64,000 nucleotides of DNA, taken from the NCBI GenBank assembly GCA_903813345.2, contig CAIIXF020000005.1, positions 3,604,356 to 3,668,355 on the forward strand, in the 5' to 3' direction. The notes under the pieces are model-generated. The model was not told where the DNA came from and ran no database searches. It worked only from the letters and a program-made list of their open reading frames with translations. The position numbers and the translations under genes are program-made. Each line of letters opens with the position of its first letter. The first letter of the stretch is position 1. The DNA is from Owenia fusiformis (taxonomy: Eukaryota; Annelida; Polychaeta; Sabellida; Oweniidae). Below are positions 1-13,545 of the stretch, in pieces.

Positions 1-2584
1 ATTTAATGAACCGACAAAAATAGTTTTTTAGAGATATTTTTCCCCAAGTAAGAGCCCAAGTTCTTAATATTCTAAAATCTATCTAATTTATGTTATTCAA
101 GTTTCTTTACTATGGTATTTTTAATTTAAAATGAATGAAACTACATTTGACAATATATAAATTCAATTGTCCAAAAATGGACAAAGACAAAAACACATAA
201 TTATGCTTACAACAAAACATGTGCATTAGTCTATAAAGTATTGTTGAAAGTGTTTGAAGTAAAACGGTTTGAGGTTTGAGTGTACATTTGTCAGAACAAG
301 AGAGACAGATTGAAATTAACAATAGACAATATTATTTTCATGCCCTATCACGTTCTGATCTGTTATATGACAGAATAATTGGTGCTACTTAAATATACGA
401 TCGCCATCTCTTTAGGGAGCCACTTACATGATATTTAACAAAATCTGACAAATATTCTGACCACCCCGTCATGACACACCACATATTTGTTGGTTGAAGA
501 GCAGGCCTGATCTGGTGCCCCTTCATGTACATTGTCAATGAAGTAATTGAATCAGTGGTGCTCGATCATATTTGAAATATGATATTTTAATTTTATCTTT
601 GCTAACAAGATCATACTGCTTATGGTAAGGATCACAAGAGGACAGTTGTACCATTGATCTTGGACCCGGATCTTGGAAAGGAATATGGGATATTCGGACA
701 TATCAAATTTGCGACAATTTGCAGATCCGCGCGCAGAGTAAATAGTGTAATGATTATTACACAATACAGATATATATCCATATAATAAGTGCACCGTAAT
801 TAAATCTCGGTTGTCAAAAGATTTGCCGATTTGTGAGAATTGTATAATCTCAAGAGATTTCTAGCTTACATTTAATGAATATTTAGGAGAGACCTTATTT
901 GTCCCTGTTTGGCCATAAAATATATCTTCAGTCAACTCAGTGTAAGTGCATAATTATGATGTTAGATATTCAGCATTACTAAAATGAAGCCACTGAACTT
1001 GTCTGATGTATGCAAATCTGACTCAATAAAAAGCAATACTCTTATCACCTGCTTTTAACTTTTTAGGTCGACATTACCACACTGCAATATCTGGCCATGC
1101 TATGGGTTTAAACTCTACATTTTATATTGGCTATTTTGAAGAGATGATGGTTAAAGCTGTTGTAACGTATTTTGAATGATTACATTCGTGTTGATGGCAT
1201 TATAAGGAGGTTATAAAGTCAAGAGCTTTCTAGATTCTAATGCACCATATTTTATTCAAACACATTTATGAAGTTTCCCGCTAATATATAACACTTTTCA
1301 GGCCAAAATAATGAGTTTGCAATGACATATCGTTATGTGGTTTGAATTTATCAATGAGATGTCGAAATATTGAGTGCAAGTGTCATCCATGAATGCCATG
1401 TGGTCAATGTCACTAATAAATGTCCCGTATTTAAGCAAATTAAAATTAGGCTGTGTTTTTGTATGCCCGCTGTGCTACTGAATTGGTCATATTTTAATGG
1501 GTTTTCTCCCCAGGTATCACTATAAAGAACAATTAGCCCTGCAGTGCTCATTACATGTTCATGTGTTCTCAACAAAAATAGCTCATCCAAGCGCATTTAA
1601 AGTCACATAATTCTTTTGAAAGACATCACGGTTTATTGCTATCTAACTCCTGTGGTGCACTAACAACAAGCCCGGCGTGGTTAACACGCGCAGTAAGCCG
1701 ACAAGATTGACATATCGTAACTAGCAATATAAGTGCGCTTGGATGAACTGTTTTTGTTCAAAACGTGTGACCATGTCATCTACACATCAGGAGCTTATTG
1801 TTCTTTTTCCTGATAGTAGGGGATAACTTATCAAATATTGTGCAATTCACTAGCAACGCGGGCAGTTCAAAAACGCAGCCTTGGTGAAGTCTAAAAGTGA
1901 CGTGAGTATACATGTGAGATTATAATTGTAACTCCATTACCAGCACACACTCATTCCATACTATATTGTATTACATTCCATATGTTAGCTATTGCTATAT
2001 ATTTACTCATATGGTTACTGTTGTATCCAAAGATATCATGTCAAAATAGAATACTCCAGTGCATCTTACCAAATTCTTGACAATATCCCTGAGCGTTACC
2101 AGAAGGCCTCGGCGAATTGCAGCATCAAACACCGCTTAAAAATACTTCCTCGCCCATTTAGGAAAAATTACCTAATAATATGAACAGTTACTTCAAAGTA
2201 CTATTTTGCTTCACGCCTATTAGAACACACCTTTCTAGTATGGATATGAGAAAGCATAGCCTATTATCAGTTCATTTTAGATTTCAATTTGGAAATTAGC
2301 TATAGGAAGATGTGATGAGAATCAGAATGACTAAAACACCCTCGAGTAATTCTAACTATACAAACAGTGAAATGACAACATGTACTTTTAACATACGCTA
2401 TACCCTGCCACACGCTTGTTTGATTTTTCATGTACAGGGTGGGGCAAAAGTGCACGTCTAAAAGGTGACACTCTTTTGTCTTATTCATCAGCATTTCAAA
2501 TGCATCTTTTTAATTATTTCTTCTGAACAATCATTCTATGTTATATCATTTTCAACAGTAAATAACTAAAAATAGTATTAAAAG
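1..2584. other. Unannotated A+T-rich DNA
   Basis: Only short open frames are present on either strand, none with recognisable domains. Near 2433 there is a TACAGGGTG motif that recurs elsewhere in the window (about 18640 and 63953). If the minus-strand exon at 2847-3021 is real, downstream exons of that gene could lie here, but I could not identify one with confidence. Confidence 0.5.
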
Positions 2585-2640
2585 ATGCGCATACGCGCAT
2601 GCGCGCAGCTTACAATATATTCAAACGCGCATGCGCATAC
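2585..2640. promoter_or_regulatory. Paired GCGCATGCGC palindromes (NRF-1-like sites)
   Basis: Two copies of the self-complementary core GCGCATGCGC (about 2595-2606 and 2626-2637) sit in an otherwise CpG-poor, A+T-rich region. Known biology: this core is the consensus of NRF-1-type factors and is usually found near animal promoters. The two copies can also pair as a short hairpin. No gene start is evident beside them, so a regulatory role is inference only. Confidence 0.3.
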
Positions 2641-2846
2641 ATATAATACAAATACAGTAGCAATGCAGCATATGCAAAAGTAATACATTATACAATGGAA
2701 AATGGATCATTTTCTTTAAAAATATGATGATGAATATCACGAATAAGGTAGAAATAGCTTTATTTAATATGGTCTTTAATTGTGTCCATTTTAAAAATTA
2801 TGTTACTGTATAATGACGAACGATAACATTACGTGAATTCAGTTAC

Positions 2847-3021
2847 CTGATAATTCACCATTTCGTGCAAGTTCCTCCAATACATATTCAAGCAGTTTGT
2901 CATCATTAGACAGGCTGTTATCCTGCTTTAGAGCTATATCATCGGCCCCACTCTCAGTAATGGTCATCCCCAATAGCACCATTATACACGGTATCAACCA
3001 TGTCGTAGACATTTCGGAGAT
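2847..3021 (-). CDS. Exon of a secreted peptide/protein precursor (start codon exon)
   Basis: On the minus strand a pyrimidine-rich tract ending TTCTATTTTCAG abuts position 3021, and a strong donor CAG/GTAACT follows position 2847, so this reads as a complete exon. The ATG is at 3012-3010 after nine untranslated bases, which implies an upstream 5' UTR exon. It encodes 55 residues plus one base (phase 1). Residues 1-20 (MSTTWLIPCIMVLLGMTITE) have a typical signal peptide, with likely cleavage near SGA/DD. Residues 23-56 are acidic and helix-prone (LLEYVLEELARNGELS), as in the N-terminal propeptide of neuropeptide or secreted precursors. No dibasic site or cysteine framework is present in this exon, and I do not recognise the family. 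The frame also runs upstream to another ATG at about 3069, but the acceptor argues for the shorter start. Later exons are not identified. Confidence 0.6.
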
Positions 3022-4738
3022 CTGAAAATAGAATAAAAAAGTCATCGGAGTATGAGTTGTACTCTTCATGAAACTTCATATAAATTTTTTTAAACATATC
3101 GTCAACACACTCAATTTCTTATTTTGAAAATAGATACCAAAAGGAAAATCACAATGTGTTTACAAAATGAATACCAGCTTGACCTTCTAACAATGTATTT
3201 TGCAAGATCAGTTTCGGAACTTTTCCCACCTGGCACCTTTTAAGACAGAAGCCTGTTAAGGGATAAAACACGATAGACAACAGGGGGGATATAAGGGAGG
3301 AAAAATTATACCCTCAAAGTCCAAAGCTATGATCCAGTGAACAGTACAACAATATGTGAGACCCTCTTCCTTACTGTTCAGGACATTTGGTTGATATTAA
3401 AGTCATTACAATACATGTTAAATAATGAGATTTAAAAAAATATTTTAGTCTCGAAGTCCATAAGGCAAAGGGTGAATGTACATTTGCAAAGCAGTATAGG
3501 GTAAATGCTATATAGAGGTGAAAGACACAAAGAGGTAAACTGTAGAAGAGATAAGTCATGGAAGAAGGTGTGTAATCAAAATGAATAATTAAAGGGACGG
3601 GTAAAAGTTTAGTAATTAGATTAGTAGGATATAAATTATACATCAAACAATCAATTACTAGAAGTTGATTAGAAGTACATAATTATGAAATAAGATATGT
3701 AGCAATCATTATAACCATAAAGAAAAATATTCTCCTTTCAAAGAACACAACTTTATATTATCGTGATTGGAGAGACAGGTTAACGTGTAATGTATGCCTC
3801 TATTTCATCATTTCTCTTATCCACTTAATAATGATATAGCTTGTGCATGAGAAATTGCTTTTTATTTCGGTCTTATTTTTCATTTATCTTATAAAATATA
3901 ATTACAGGATACTGGCATAATTATAAGCCACGCTAACGGTTTAGTGATGTATGATATCGATATATGGAGGTTAACAAAAGTCATATCAATCAATTATATC
4001 ACATTGGCAGGGGAATCTTAAAGCATTCCACAAAATAAGCGTCGGGGTATTCAACAGCTTCTGTGTTGTATGGTTTATATAATTGTTTATTGCAACGATG
4101 TCTCAGTATGAGAATGATTAAAACAACATTTGGTACTGCATATACTTAGTGGTCCTAAAAAGTTAAACATTTATTAATCGTAAGCAAACCATGTATTTCA
4201 CCTGTACTATTTTTTACAAAGCATACTTCAATTAATTTTTTATCTACTGTACAGCTAACAGGTGTGTAATCCTCAATTTTAATGCGAGCCAATGTATGAA
4301 AGTCTTTATTTTGAAGCTTTTAATTGAATGTTATACACATTTTGTAAAAACATCAACACCAAACAAAAGTCAAGTAATCAATTTCGAAGTTTCAAGTTTT
4401 ACCACATGAGATGCTGTAGGATGTAGGAATTTTCTAAGAAAGTGTCAATGAACTCTATTTTTCATTTGGCACCTGTTGAGATGGATCCCGGCTATGGCAT
4501 TAATGGTTGGGATAAATCGATCGAAATCAGCCGTTGTTTTTTCCTTATGACAATTGTAAATTATTGTGTTTTATGGATTACGAAAACGGATAATGACCCT
4601 TTGAATTGCCTATGGAATTCGAGACTAGATTCCGTCTATCCCACAGCATTTGCGACTGTATGCTGATTACTTGTATCAAAACCTATTTTTGATATCATGA
4701 GTGTTATTGGCTATCATTTTTTCTTCTTCATATATATC
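3022..4738. other. Unannotated DNA, no supported gene
   Basis: This would be intron or 5' flank of the minus-strand exon if the gene model holds. The open frames here (for example 3371-3646 minus and 4442-4666 plus) lack splice support and domains. Confidence 0.4.
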
Positions 4739-4841
4739 AGTGGCGTAGCCAGGATTTGGTGACCGGGGGTTCTATTTTTATGTTATTCACAAATCCCCCC
4801 CCCTTCATTAGGGTTTCTCAAATAATGCAATTTGTACAATT

Positions 4842-5530
4842 ACACTCTCTCCAAAAGTTTGGCAATCCTAACTAACCCATTGGATTATGTATTAAAGCAT
4901 CTTTAAGTTTGAATTCTTATTTGCATAATTTGTAAAGAAAAAAACTATTTTGGGAGGGGAAATATAATTCATTTCAATACCTTCATTAAAGGCAGAATCT
5001 GATCTATAGGGGGTGATAAAATTACAAGCAACATGAATAATTGACCTACCAATCTATCCTTACAATATCAAATACAATATCTCCCAAAAGATTCACAACA
5101 TGTTATAAATTGGTGAAGTTATGAATGATTCAAAGTGCAAAATGAGTGAAAAATGTTTAAATTCTCCCAAATAATAAGAATGGTAACCATTCTTATAGAA
5201 AAATAATACATTTTTGTAAAAAATCTTTAGTTTTCCTGGAATAAAGTATGCACTGTTGTGATTTTTAGAAAATAGACATGACAAGGGATGACATGAGAAA
5301 AGTCTGGACGTAAAAATGATTTTCAAAAATGACCTTGTAGCTTTGCAACTTTAATGTTCACAAAGTAAAATAAACAGGCAACGTGCAAAAAGTCAGACAA
5401 CTTATAATTAATTTTCTGCATCAAAATATACTTCGGTGAATCTTTTACTGAATACATATTCTGAAATCTGATTTGCCCCGAATCCACCATTATTTCGACT
5501 GATTTCTGGAAGACCCTGGAGCATGATTTG
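4842..5530 (+). repeat. Diverged copy of the 40487-41746 foldback family
   Basis: It begins CACTCTCTCCAAAAGTTTGGC, matching the 40487 terminus (CACTCCCCTCCATAAGTTTGG). The stretch from about 5320 to 5510 aligns with 40950-41115, sharing the segment GCTGAATC(or GGTGAATC)TTTTACTGA and then CTGATTTGCCCCGAA. The opposite arm is missing. Bases 4987-5110 also match 63079-63190. Confidence 0.5.
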
Positions 5531-6099
5531 TTTCCAAGGAATATCAACTATTTCGCACAATTTATTCTTTAACTTAAGCTACTTCATCTAGGACAAAATA
5601 AATCACCTCATGCAATGGCTTATCATTATTTTTCAGGAAATTTTTGGAAGCCAGTTCGGATCAAATGCAAGGTTATTGAAATTGACGCAAACACCCTATA
5701 CTCCGAAAGATCGTTCTTCTATGATAACTTTTCACAACGTTTACACGAAGGCTTTATAAACTATCCGGGATAGTCGTATTACTGATGAAAATATATATTA
5801 TTCAAATAAGTGGGTCGGTTATGCTTTGTTTTAAAAAGTTAAAAATATTTCTTTGGACGTCATCGGAGCTCAGTGGTAAGTTCCCCAGAGCAGATCAACC
5901 GCAATTGATAATAAAAACGTTTTAGTGGATAAAATTATACATAAATACAAGCGACTGTTATTTTGTTAAGTTCAGACGGCTTGATAACAAATTAGGCCTT
6001 CATTATTTGAAGATAAATACCATATAATTTTTCAATGTTTTTTTATTATATTATTTATTCGCTAAACATTTCATGACATTAACATGAAAATGGAGAGCA

Positions 6100-6262
6100 A
6101 GTAAACTGGAACGATAACAATTTGAATTCCATACAATGTCTTAGATGAGTGGAGTGTATCTGAAAAAAAAACAAAATAATTTTTTGCAATGATTGATTTT
6201 TCTTTGGAAAGTGATGGGTAAATAAATACTGAACAAATGAAAGAATGAATGAATTTGAACAA
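6100..6262 (+). repeat. Dispersed repeat, copy also at 47340-47470
   Basis: The shared core is GATGAGTGGAGTG(T/C)ATCTG. Flanking blocks also match (AACAATTT upstream; GATTTTTCTTTGGAAAGTGATGGG or its diverged form downstream). Confidence 0.45.
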
Positions 6263-6826
6263 ATGCTTGTGTTTATAAATGGTATACGCTTTTAAATAAT
6301 TCATTTCACAACGTTTTTAATTATTAATTGGTTTCGGGGACTTGCCAGCCCCAGGGCTGGCAAGAGAAACAGAGATGTACACATTTGAAAGAACATGTGT
6401 TTCATCAATAAGTTACGACTATTCCAGATATTTATTCGCCAATGTTGTAAAAATCATTCGGAGTATGGGACGTCTGCATTGTTTTCAATAACATTCAATA
6501 ACTTCGTATTGGACCATAACTGGCTTGAAACAAAATTCCTACAAAGGACTGATTTAGCCATTGCCCAAGATGGGTTATTTTGTCCGAGATGAAGCATGTC
6601 AAACGTTTTGAGGGAAGTGTCACTATGACATGTTTTTAGGAAAATAATGCTCTCGTGTTCACCATAACAAATATCAATTCATTTACTGCTCATATTATGT
6701 AGTTTTCAAATAGCACAGTAATTTAATGATTCTGGTTATATGCATTTTTCCGCAAAATGATATTTTGGGAAATCCTGACCGGGGGTTCGTTCGAACCCAC
6801 CGAACCCCCGCTGGCTACGGCTATGT

Positions 6827-8500
6827 ATATCGTTATGGCCTCACAATGAATGAAATGTCCCTTGGTGTTCTGGTTCTGGTTCTGGTCCTGGATTGTGATT
6901 GTGGTTCTCGATCTGAGTGGGAAGGGAATGTTAGTTTTTTCACGATAGACAATGGTTTTGGGATATATAAGGTCTATTTTTCTAAGGACAGGTCTACACT
7001 TAAGAGTTTACTTTTCTTGGTAGGTTCCCTTACAGCCATGTTGTATTTGAAGTACTATTTACATATATGTTGACAAAAATCAACTGCAGATGATATACTC
7101 TACAATCCTTCAATCATGAATAGGCAAAGATGACGTCTTACACCATCCCGTGTTTTGAATACAGTAATTATTTCATCAGTTGCAAATTGACTAAGTATGT
7201 TTAAGTATAACTTTTGATATAGAGTACCTAAAATAGTCCCTTAAATACCAGTTAATGGACTCATCCACAAATTATGGTTTAGGAAACACTACTAGACAAT
7301 ATTTGCTTTACCAAAAATTGTTACTGAACAGAGTAATAAAAGAAAAACGAAAAAAAGAAAAGAAAAACGTGTAGGAGTTAGTACGAAAACAAATCCCAAC
7401 TTTCCGAATTCACAATCCAACGTGAAAAAAGAGTGTCCAATATCCCCTCCCCTCCTCAACCATTCAAGCACCAATTTAACAATCTGAGACCAATATACCA
7501 AGAGACACTTTAGTTAATACATGTTGAAGAACAATTTAAAGCTGATATCCAATACTCATAACATCAAAAATTGTTGTAGAAACTGGTATTTATACAAGAT
7601 AGAGCATTCAGTATCAAATGATGTGGGACAGACAACATCCAATCCCTAGGTCCATAAAAGGGTCAACATCCATTCGCAAAGCCGACGCCATAATCCATAA
7701 AAACAATATTTTACAATGTCCATCAAGATAAAACTATGACTGATTTAGATCCCTATTTCTTAACCTTAATTTCATAGCCAAGATCCACCAAAAATGCCAA
7801 GTGGAAAAGTGTGCAAAGTGGTAAAGTGAGTTCGGTGCTAATCAAACATAACAAGAGACAAAACCTGAAACTTCAAAATTAATGACTTAGTTACAATAGT
7901 CACCTGTTCTGAAAGAGCTAATTTTGGCAGTTTACGTAGAATGGAATCAATCCACGATTGTGATTGTACATATTGCATACCATTTTAATGTGCAAATATT
8001 GATGTGGCGCTTGTTGGTATGATATCACTAAATGGTATCAATTTCATATTGCGTAAAAAGATACAGCTACCACCCAGTGCTTTATACTCTTTCATTCTAT
8101 TTACCATAATTGTCGGTCCCAGGATACCTATACTACTTTTATAGAAATTAAGACTGCATGAAATATTCAGAAAATCACAAAACTTTGTCTACATATTTTA
8201 AAGACTAGAAATTGAATAATGTTTCACTGGTCATCTATGTAAGATATTGATAAATATGTACGCATAAGTACGAACGGGAAAGGACCAAAACTTGATACAA
8301 AGCCCAGAATGAAATAGAAAAGTATCTACGTGTACATCAGTCTAAATGAAAACAAGCCCCAACTATCCCAAAACTATAATATTTTTACCACGAGTGTCTT
8401 ATGTGATACAGACGCTCATTTGGGTAAAAAAAGTAAAGCTTACTTCCTGCGAAAGCTGTTTGAATTTTGATATAATAGCTTTCCCACGGAGCATTTGGAA
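6827..8500. other. Unannotated DNA
   Basis: It contains a short TGGTTC-type simple repeat near 6868-6890. No supported coding sequence. The open frame spanning 6726-7073 crosses a repeat terminus and this simple repeat and is not credible as a gene. Confidence 0.4.
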
Positions 8501-8512
8501 AGCTGAATGATT

Positions 8513-8964
8513 GTGACCTTTGAAATCGAATTAAGTCGATCCGCGGCTTACTTTTGGTCTCTAACTGTGTCTTAAATCAGTATCATCAATCCGTGTAAGT
8601 ATTAGAGCGCTGAAATACTTCTTTTGCGATCAAGACTTGTAAATTGTTCATCGAGTGAATGTTTTTTAGACCTATTTCCAATTTGGCGGTTTGCTAGGAG
8701 CGAGATACGCAACGAACGAAATGAATTTTGAGAATTAGTTAGCTGGTTCGGAAACCTCCGGAGATTTACGAAAATGTCCGAGCAGAAAACGCCATATTGG
8801 AATTTGGCAGTAAAAACATTCACTCGACTAACAATTACAAGTCTTGATCGAAAAGGAAGTACTTCAGCGCTCCAATACTTACACGGATTGATGATACTGA
8901 TGTAAGACACAGTTAGAGACCAAAAGTAAGCCGCGGATCGACTTAATTCGATTTCAAAGGTCAC
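8513..8964. repeat. Foldback repeat, about 452 bp
   Basis: The left arm is 8513-8667 and the right arm 8812-8964, near-perfect reverse complements over about 150 bp with GTGACC...GGTCAC as outer bases. Weaker pairing continues both into the 140-bp loop (TTCCAATTTGGCG against CGCCATATTGGAA) and outward to AGCT on each side. I could not find a target duplication with certainty. The open frame at 8602-8964 on the minus strand is a by-product of the palindrome. Confidence 0.8.
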
Positions 8965-11900
8965 TATTAATCAGCTGTTCACTTCCCCGTTTGAGAGCCA
9001 TAAGTTTCAAAATCTAACATGGCTCTCGAAGTGAGTAAAGTAAAGCTAGATTCAATGCAAACAATCGAAGTCATAAATAATTTGCTCCATTCTAACACGT
9101 TGTTCTATGAAAGTTAAGACAGTGTATAATAATAAAAACTTTGATAAAATGACAAATATCTTGATGGATCAAGATGGATTTTCACCTTCCAAGTAATCAC
9201 CAAGAAACTCATCAATCCAATGTTTTCACTCTGTTGATCGTTCCCTTGTGACAATTTTCTAATATTTGTTTTGATCGCGGATTTAATTAAAGTTTATTCA
9301 AATATACAAGTTTACTGACGACAGTTTGTAAGATATGAATGAAACAAACTTTGGATGCATTTTGATAGTACCTTGGCGAAGTATCTGACATCATTATTCA
9401 ATAACATAGTACCGAGGACAGATAATGCCAATCCTAATTATATAGCTATAACAAAAGCTGTAACAACTAGTCTTGCATGTGATTTAATTTTGACATATCT
9501 CCATCTAATGTAACATATACATGTACATGCTATTGACCCCACCTTGTTATAAGTCAAAACTGCAAATATAAAGAACGCCGAATCAACGTGACTAATGTGA
9601 GGTCGATAGAATCATGGATGGCAGATGTACTTGACAATCAATCCATGATAAATCAGAACATACAAAACCCATTTAAATACGACTGTGCACAATGGACGTT
9701 AAATAGCCGTTTATGAACGACATGGCGTATTGGAATACAAATCCAGAAGTCAGCATTCAAACCATTGCTAACCCTTGAGAATCGATGTCATTGTATTAAA
9801 TGTGAAGTGATATTAGGCAACAATTGAAGTAATAGATCTATTGATACAGTAAATTAATAATTAAATTACTATTTATTTAACACTATTAGAGATAACACAA
9901 TTCATAAATACTTAAAGGCGTTTCAAAACACACACAGACCAAAGTTACGTCTTAGAACTCCGAGCTGCCAAATTACAGAATAAACTTATTGGATGAATGT
10001 GACGTAATTAAACAAACGCATCACATAATGGCGTTCTTGTATATATCACCTCTTATTACACGATTGTGTCAATACTGTTTGTTGATATTATTTGATGTAC
10101 CGAGACAAACATGATATAATTATATGAGTGATAAAGAAATATTCATGACATTCAGTTATCTGCTAGAAAATGTAATTATCATAGTATATTCACTGAAGGT
10201 TTCATCAGGTAATTCTATTTGAATCACAAAAATGTGACGTGCACAAAAAATTCTATTTTGTTTTGGTACCATCACTCATTTTTCCATGTTTCGCAAAATT
10301 GATCAGATTTGGATCGATCATTATGTAGGTCAGTTAGGGCATGTCATCTAAAATGTCAGATTTCTCAGGAAGTATTTACCAATTTAACTGCTAATTGAAA
10401 AATGATTTAATATCATGTGAAGTTTAATTTTTTCAAATCATTTGTGTACAGCTTTTTTGAGACGCCCTGTACTACATGTTTTCGTGAGTCGGGATGAAAA
10501 GAAATGCATTGATTCAATCCCATGCCATCCCTCCTTCCTCTGACATTTGCACATAACCATCAAATTCAATAGAACCTTTTCACTATTTAGGTAAGATGTT
10601 CATTATACCGTATTGTAGGTAGTAACATTGTATTGTATTGTTTTTATTACGAAAGAATACTCTACGGTTGTTTACTCTTTACTCTTCATGTTTGAACTTT
10701 TTATTCATCTACTCATAAAAGATGTTATATAATCTATAAAATGACACTGATATCAATAGCCGTGTTCACAATGCTTCAAAATAACATATAAGCTTCTCAC
10801 AATTCTTCATTGTTGATGCTGTTCAGATACTACATTTACAAATATTAACAGGGTTATTAGTCGTCCATTAAGGAACCTTACTAATGTTTGGTTATAAGTC
10901 GTAGAATAGCTCATCGAATCTTTCCAAGTAGTCCATCTCTCTTCAGATTATTCGATTTTCTCATATCAAATGTCATTAGCAATAAGGGATAACATCCGCA
11001 TACATGCAGTTGTAGGAGTACGATGCCACCCTCTATCGAAATGAAAATCAATTCCTAAATCCTCTCTGACCCAAAGTTACTCTAATTATCATTTCTAATC
11101 GATGAGATAATTGATGGCACTTTTATAGTATACAATGCAGATACGATACTTTCATAACTGCATTTTGGATCAACATTGCTGTTTATGTAATGTTCAACTT
11201 TTGGTGAAGTGGTGCTTGCTACATTGAACGAAATATCAAATGATGGGCAAGGATTATTGTGCTCTTATATCCAAGGACAATTGTTTCTTAGATGATATGA
11301 GCTATCAAGGCCCTTACGAATTATATGCTTGTTAACAGTGACCTGATCATCCCAGAACCTCACTCTACAGTCCAAACCATTCTCTTGCATTCTACGGTTC
11401 TAGCATTAGCCATTTTAAATAATGGGGTGAAGTAACGAAAATAACCGGTTATTGAGTCATTGTAAGAAAATTTCGTGTTGGTCCTAACTGGCAATTGGAT
11501 TTTCGGACTACCTACTGTTATTTTCACTCCAGCCATTTTAATGCATCTTTCAAATTATATTGATTGATGGACCGCAAATGAGTAAAAATGACAAATCAAA
11601 TAAATATGCATTAAGGCTATCAAAAAAACTGAATCATAGTCTAGGCCATTCCAAGGATAAGTTTCAATAAGGTTCGCAATTTACAAAAAGACAAATACAT
11701 TTACCACAGATTTACCAAACCAATAAGTATCGCTATCTTATAATTTGAGCATCAGGGGCTCAATTATTACATGACTTTAACAGATCAGTATTCGCTCTAA
11801 AGCTGGCAGGCAGTGGATATCATGCTCGTAACTGTCACTTACAATTGTTTTCTCCTGACATAAAAACACATATATAACGAATTATACTCATAGACATGCC

Positions 11901-13470
11901 ACGAGGAAAAAATATTAGAGTAATCATGTGTTCTGACATTAATAATAATAAAATTCCATTTGGAGGCAACTGTGAATATTGTAACCATTCGTGTAAATGA
12001 TAGGATATTACATTTTGAATTAATGAACACGAGGGGTATGCTACGCTTAGCTGGGTCTAATGTAAATGAAACATGATATCTTGGATCCAAGGGCTCATTC
12101 ATGTCCCAGTTTCCATGACGGTATTTCTGATCATTGTAAACATTGAAAAATCACTGTTCTGCTCGGCATATTATAGGAATCCATCTGAGTATATTATTCT
12201 CCACTAACACTTAATCATTCATGTCATCACTTAATCAATTTGAATATCTTGAAAGTGTCTTAAAGTCAATGCTTAACAAATCCACTAATCTACTAAGTTG
12301 TAGATTTTTATGGGCGAAGGAAATTAATAGCTTGGTACCCAAGCACTTATAAAAGGTTTCTATGAAAGTATTTTAGTGTCAAGGGAAAGATAGTGAGATA
12401 TGTTTATTCAAAAATGGCAACCTTTTGAATAGGAAATAAGTTAAAAGTGCGACATAATTATGATCATGTTTTATTCATTAAATAGCAGATAGCATTGTAT
12501 AGCAGGATTATAGTAAATAAAAAAGTATTGTCATTTTTCATATTTTTTAAATAATCCTTCGTAGTTAAACGCTGGGGCGACATAGACTTCAGGAATTCGT
12601 TTTTTTAATAAAATGCATTTCCATGAAGTATTTCCTCAGCTAAGTTATAATGAGGAAAATAACTTATTTTTATTCATTGAGCAGATCAGAAAGTAAAGTT
12701 ACATAGAATAATTTGTGGAGGCCCTGTTCTAAAAAACCTTGATCAGAAAAAGAAAATTACATGTATCTCAAGATTATATATTCGATAATTTTGAAATGTG
12801 ACGGTAAAATTTACCTTTTCAAATATCCATATCCAGAACTAGCTATCTAAAGTTAGAAAAACACGAAGTTAGGACTTTCTATAATGCAAAAAATATCTTA
12901 ACAGCGATGAAGCAAACTTTTAAGTACTTAAAATAGCTTGTATGATCTTGATTGATCTAAATGACCTAAATTTAAGCCTTAGAAAGTATCTCGGATGATT
13001 AAGTGTAATGACCCTGGTCTTGATAATTTTAATAATTTGGGTAATTTTAGTAATCAATTTGCCTATTCGAGCCAAATAACGTGTAGATACAGTATATAAG
13101 ATCGTCTATCAAATCGGATTTAAATTGTCGCATCCAAGATTCCGATTATGATACTCTCTTCGAGTATACAACTAGTGTGGGAGGGAAAGGATGAAAATTC
13201 AAACGAGTTTGATATTATTTAATTATGGTTATATATATTACTATCAAATTGCAGTATATTTGTCAATATACATTATTCCACTAATTGCATGTCATACAGT
13301 ATCGGGACCATCATATTTAAACAACATTTTCAAACCCGAAAGTCATTCAAAAACCTCTTTTTGACAAATATTTAAACATCAGGTCTTGGTTACAATGAAC
13401 ACTATACAGTGAAACCTGAGTTAATGAACACGTATGACAGGTTATGTGTCTAGCATTAATGCTTTGGAGA
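8965..13470. other. Gene-free stretch, nothing recognised
   Basis: About 4.5 kb of A+T-rich sequence. No domain-bearing frame, tandem array or long inverted repeat stands out by eye. A reverse-complement copy of the dispersed ACAGGGCG motif lies near 10465. Confidence 0.4.
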
Positions 13471-13473
13471 TAA

Positions 13474-13545
13474 GTTGCCAGCACGTTCAGGCTAGGCGCC
13501 GTAACCACGAGGTTGCGAGTTCGAGACGCGGTGTGCCCTGTGCGT
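13474..13545 (+). ncRNA. tRNA-like (SINE head) sequence
   Basis: The block CGTAACCACGAGGTTGCGAG followed by TTCGAGAC resembles the anticodon arm through T arm of a tRNA. GAGTTCGAGAC at 13517-13527 matches the RNA polymerase III B-box consensus, and an anticodon CGT (threonine) would fall in the expected place. The D arm is degenerate and the acceptor stems do not pair, so this is not a functional tRNA. A tRNA-derived SINE head or tRNA pseudogene is the best reading. Confidence 0.35.

Larger units (their letters stand above)
4739..6826. mobile_element. Possible element with GGCGTAGCC-type inverted ends
   Basis: The left end reads CAGTGGCGTAGCCAGG, followed by GACCGGGGGTTC. The right end holds GACCGGGGGTTCG and then GCTGGCTACGGCTATG, the reverse-complement motif. 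TATAT flanks both sides (just before 4739 and just after 6826), a possible 5-bp duplication, but it is weak in this A+T-rich context. The interior is a patchwork of other repeats (4842-5530, 6100-6262) without a transposase. It could equally be two independent copies of a short repeat end. Confidence 0.3.

Noticed and set aside
6726-7073. 115-codon plus-strand frame
   Set aside because: It spans a repeat terminus and a TGGTTC simple repeat, with no domain or splice context.
8602-8964. 120-codon minus-strand frame
   Set aside because: It lies across a foldback. Both arms stay open because of the symmetry, there is no domain, and the coding signal is explained by the palindrome.
13474-13545. 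Functional tRNA-Thr gene
   Set aside because: The acceptor and D stems do not form; only the anticodon-to-T-arm part is tRNA-like.
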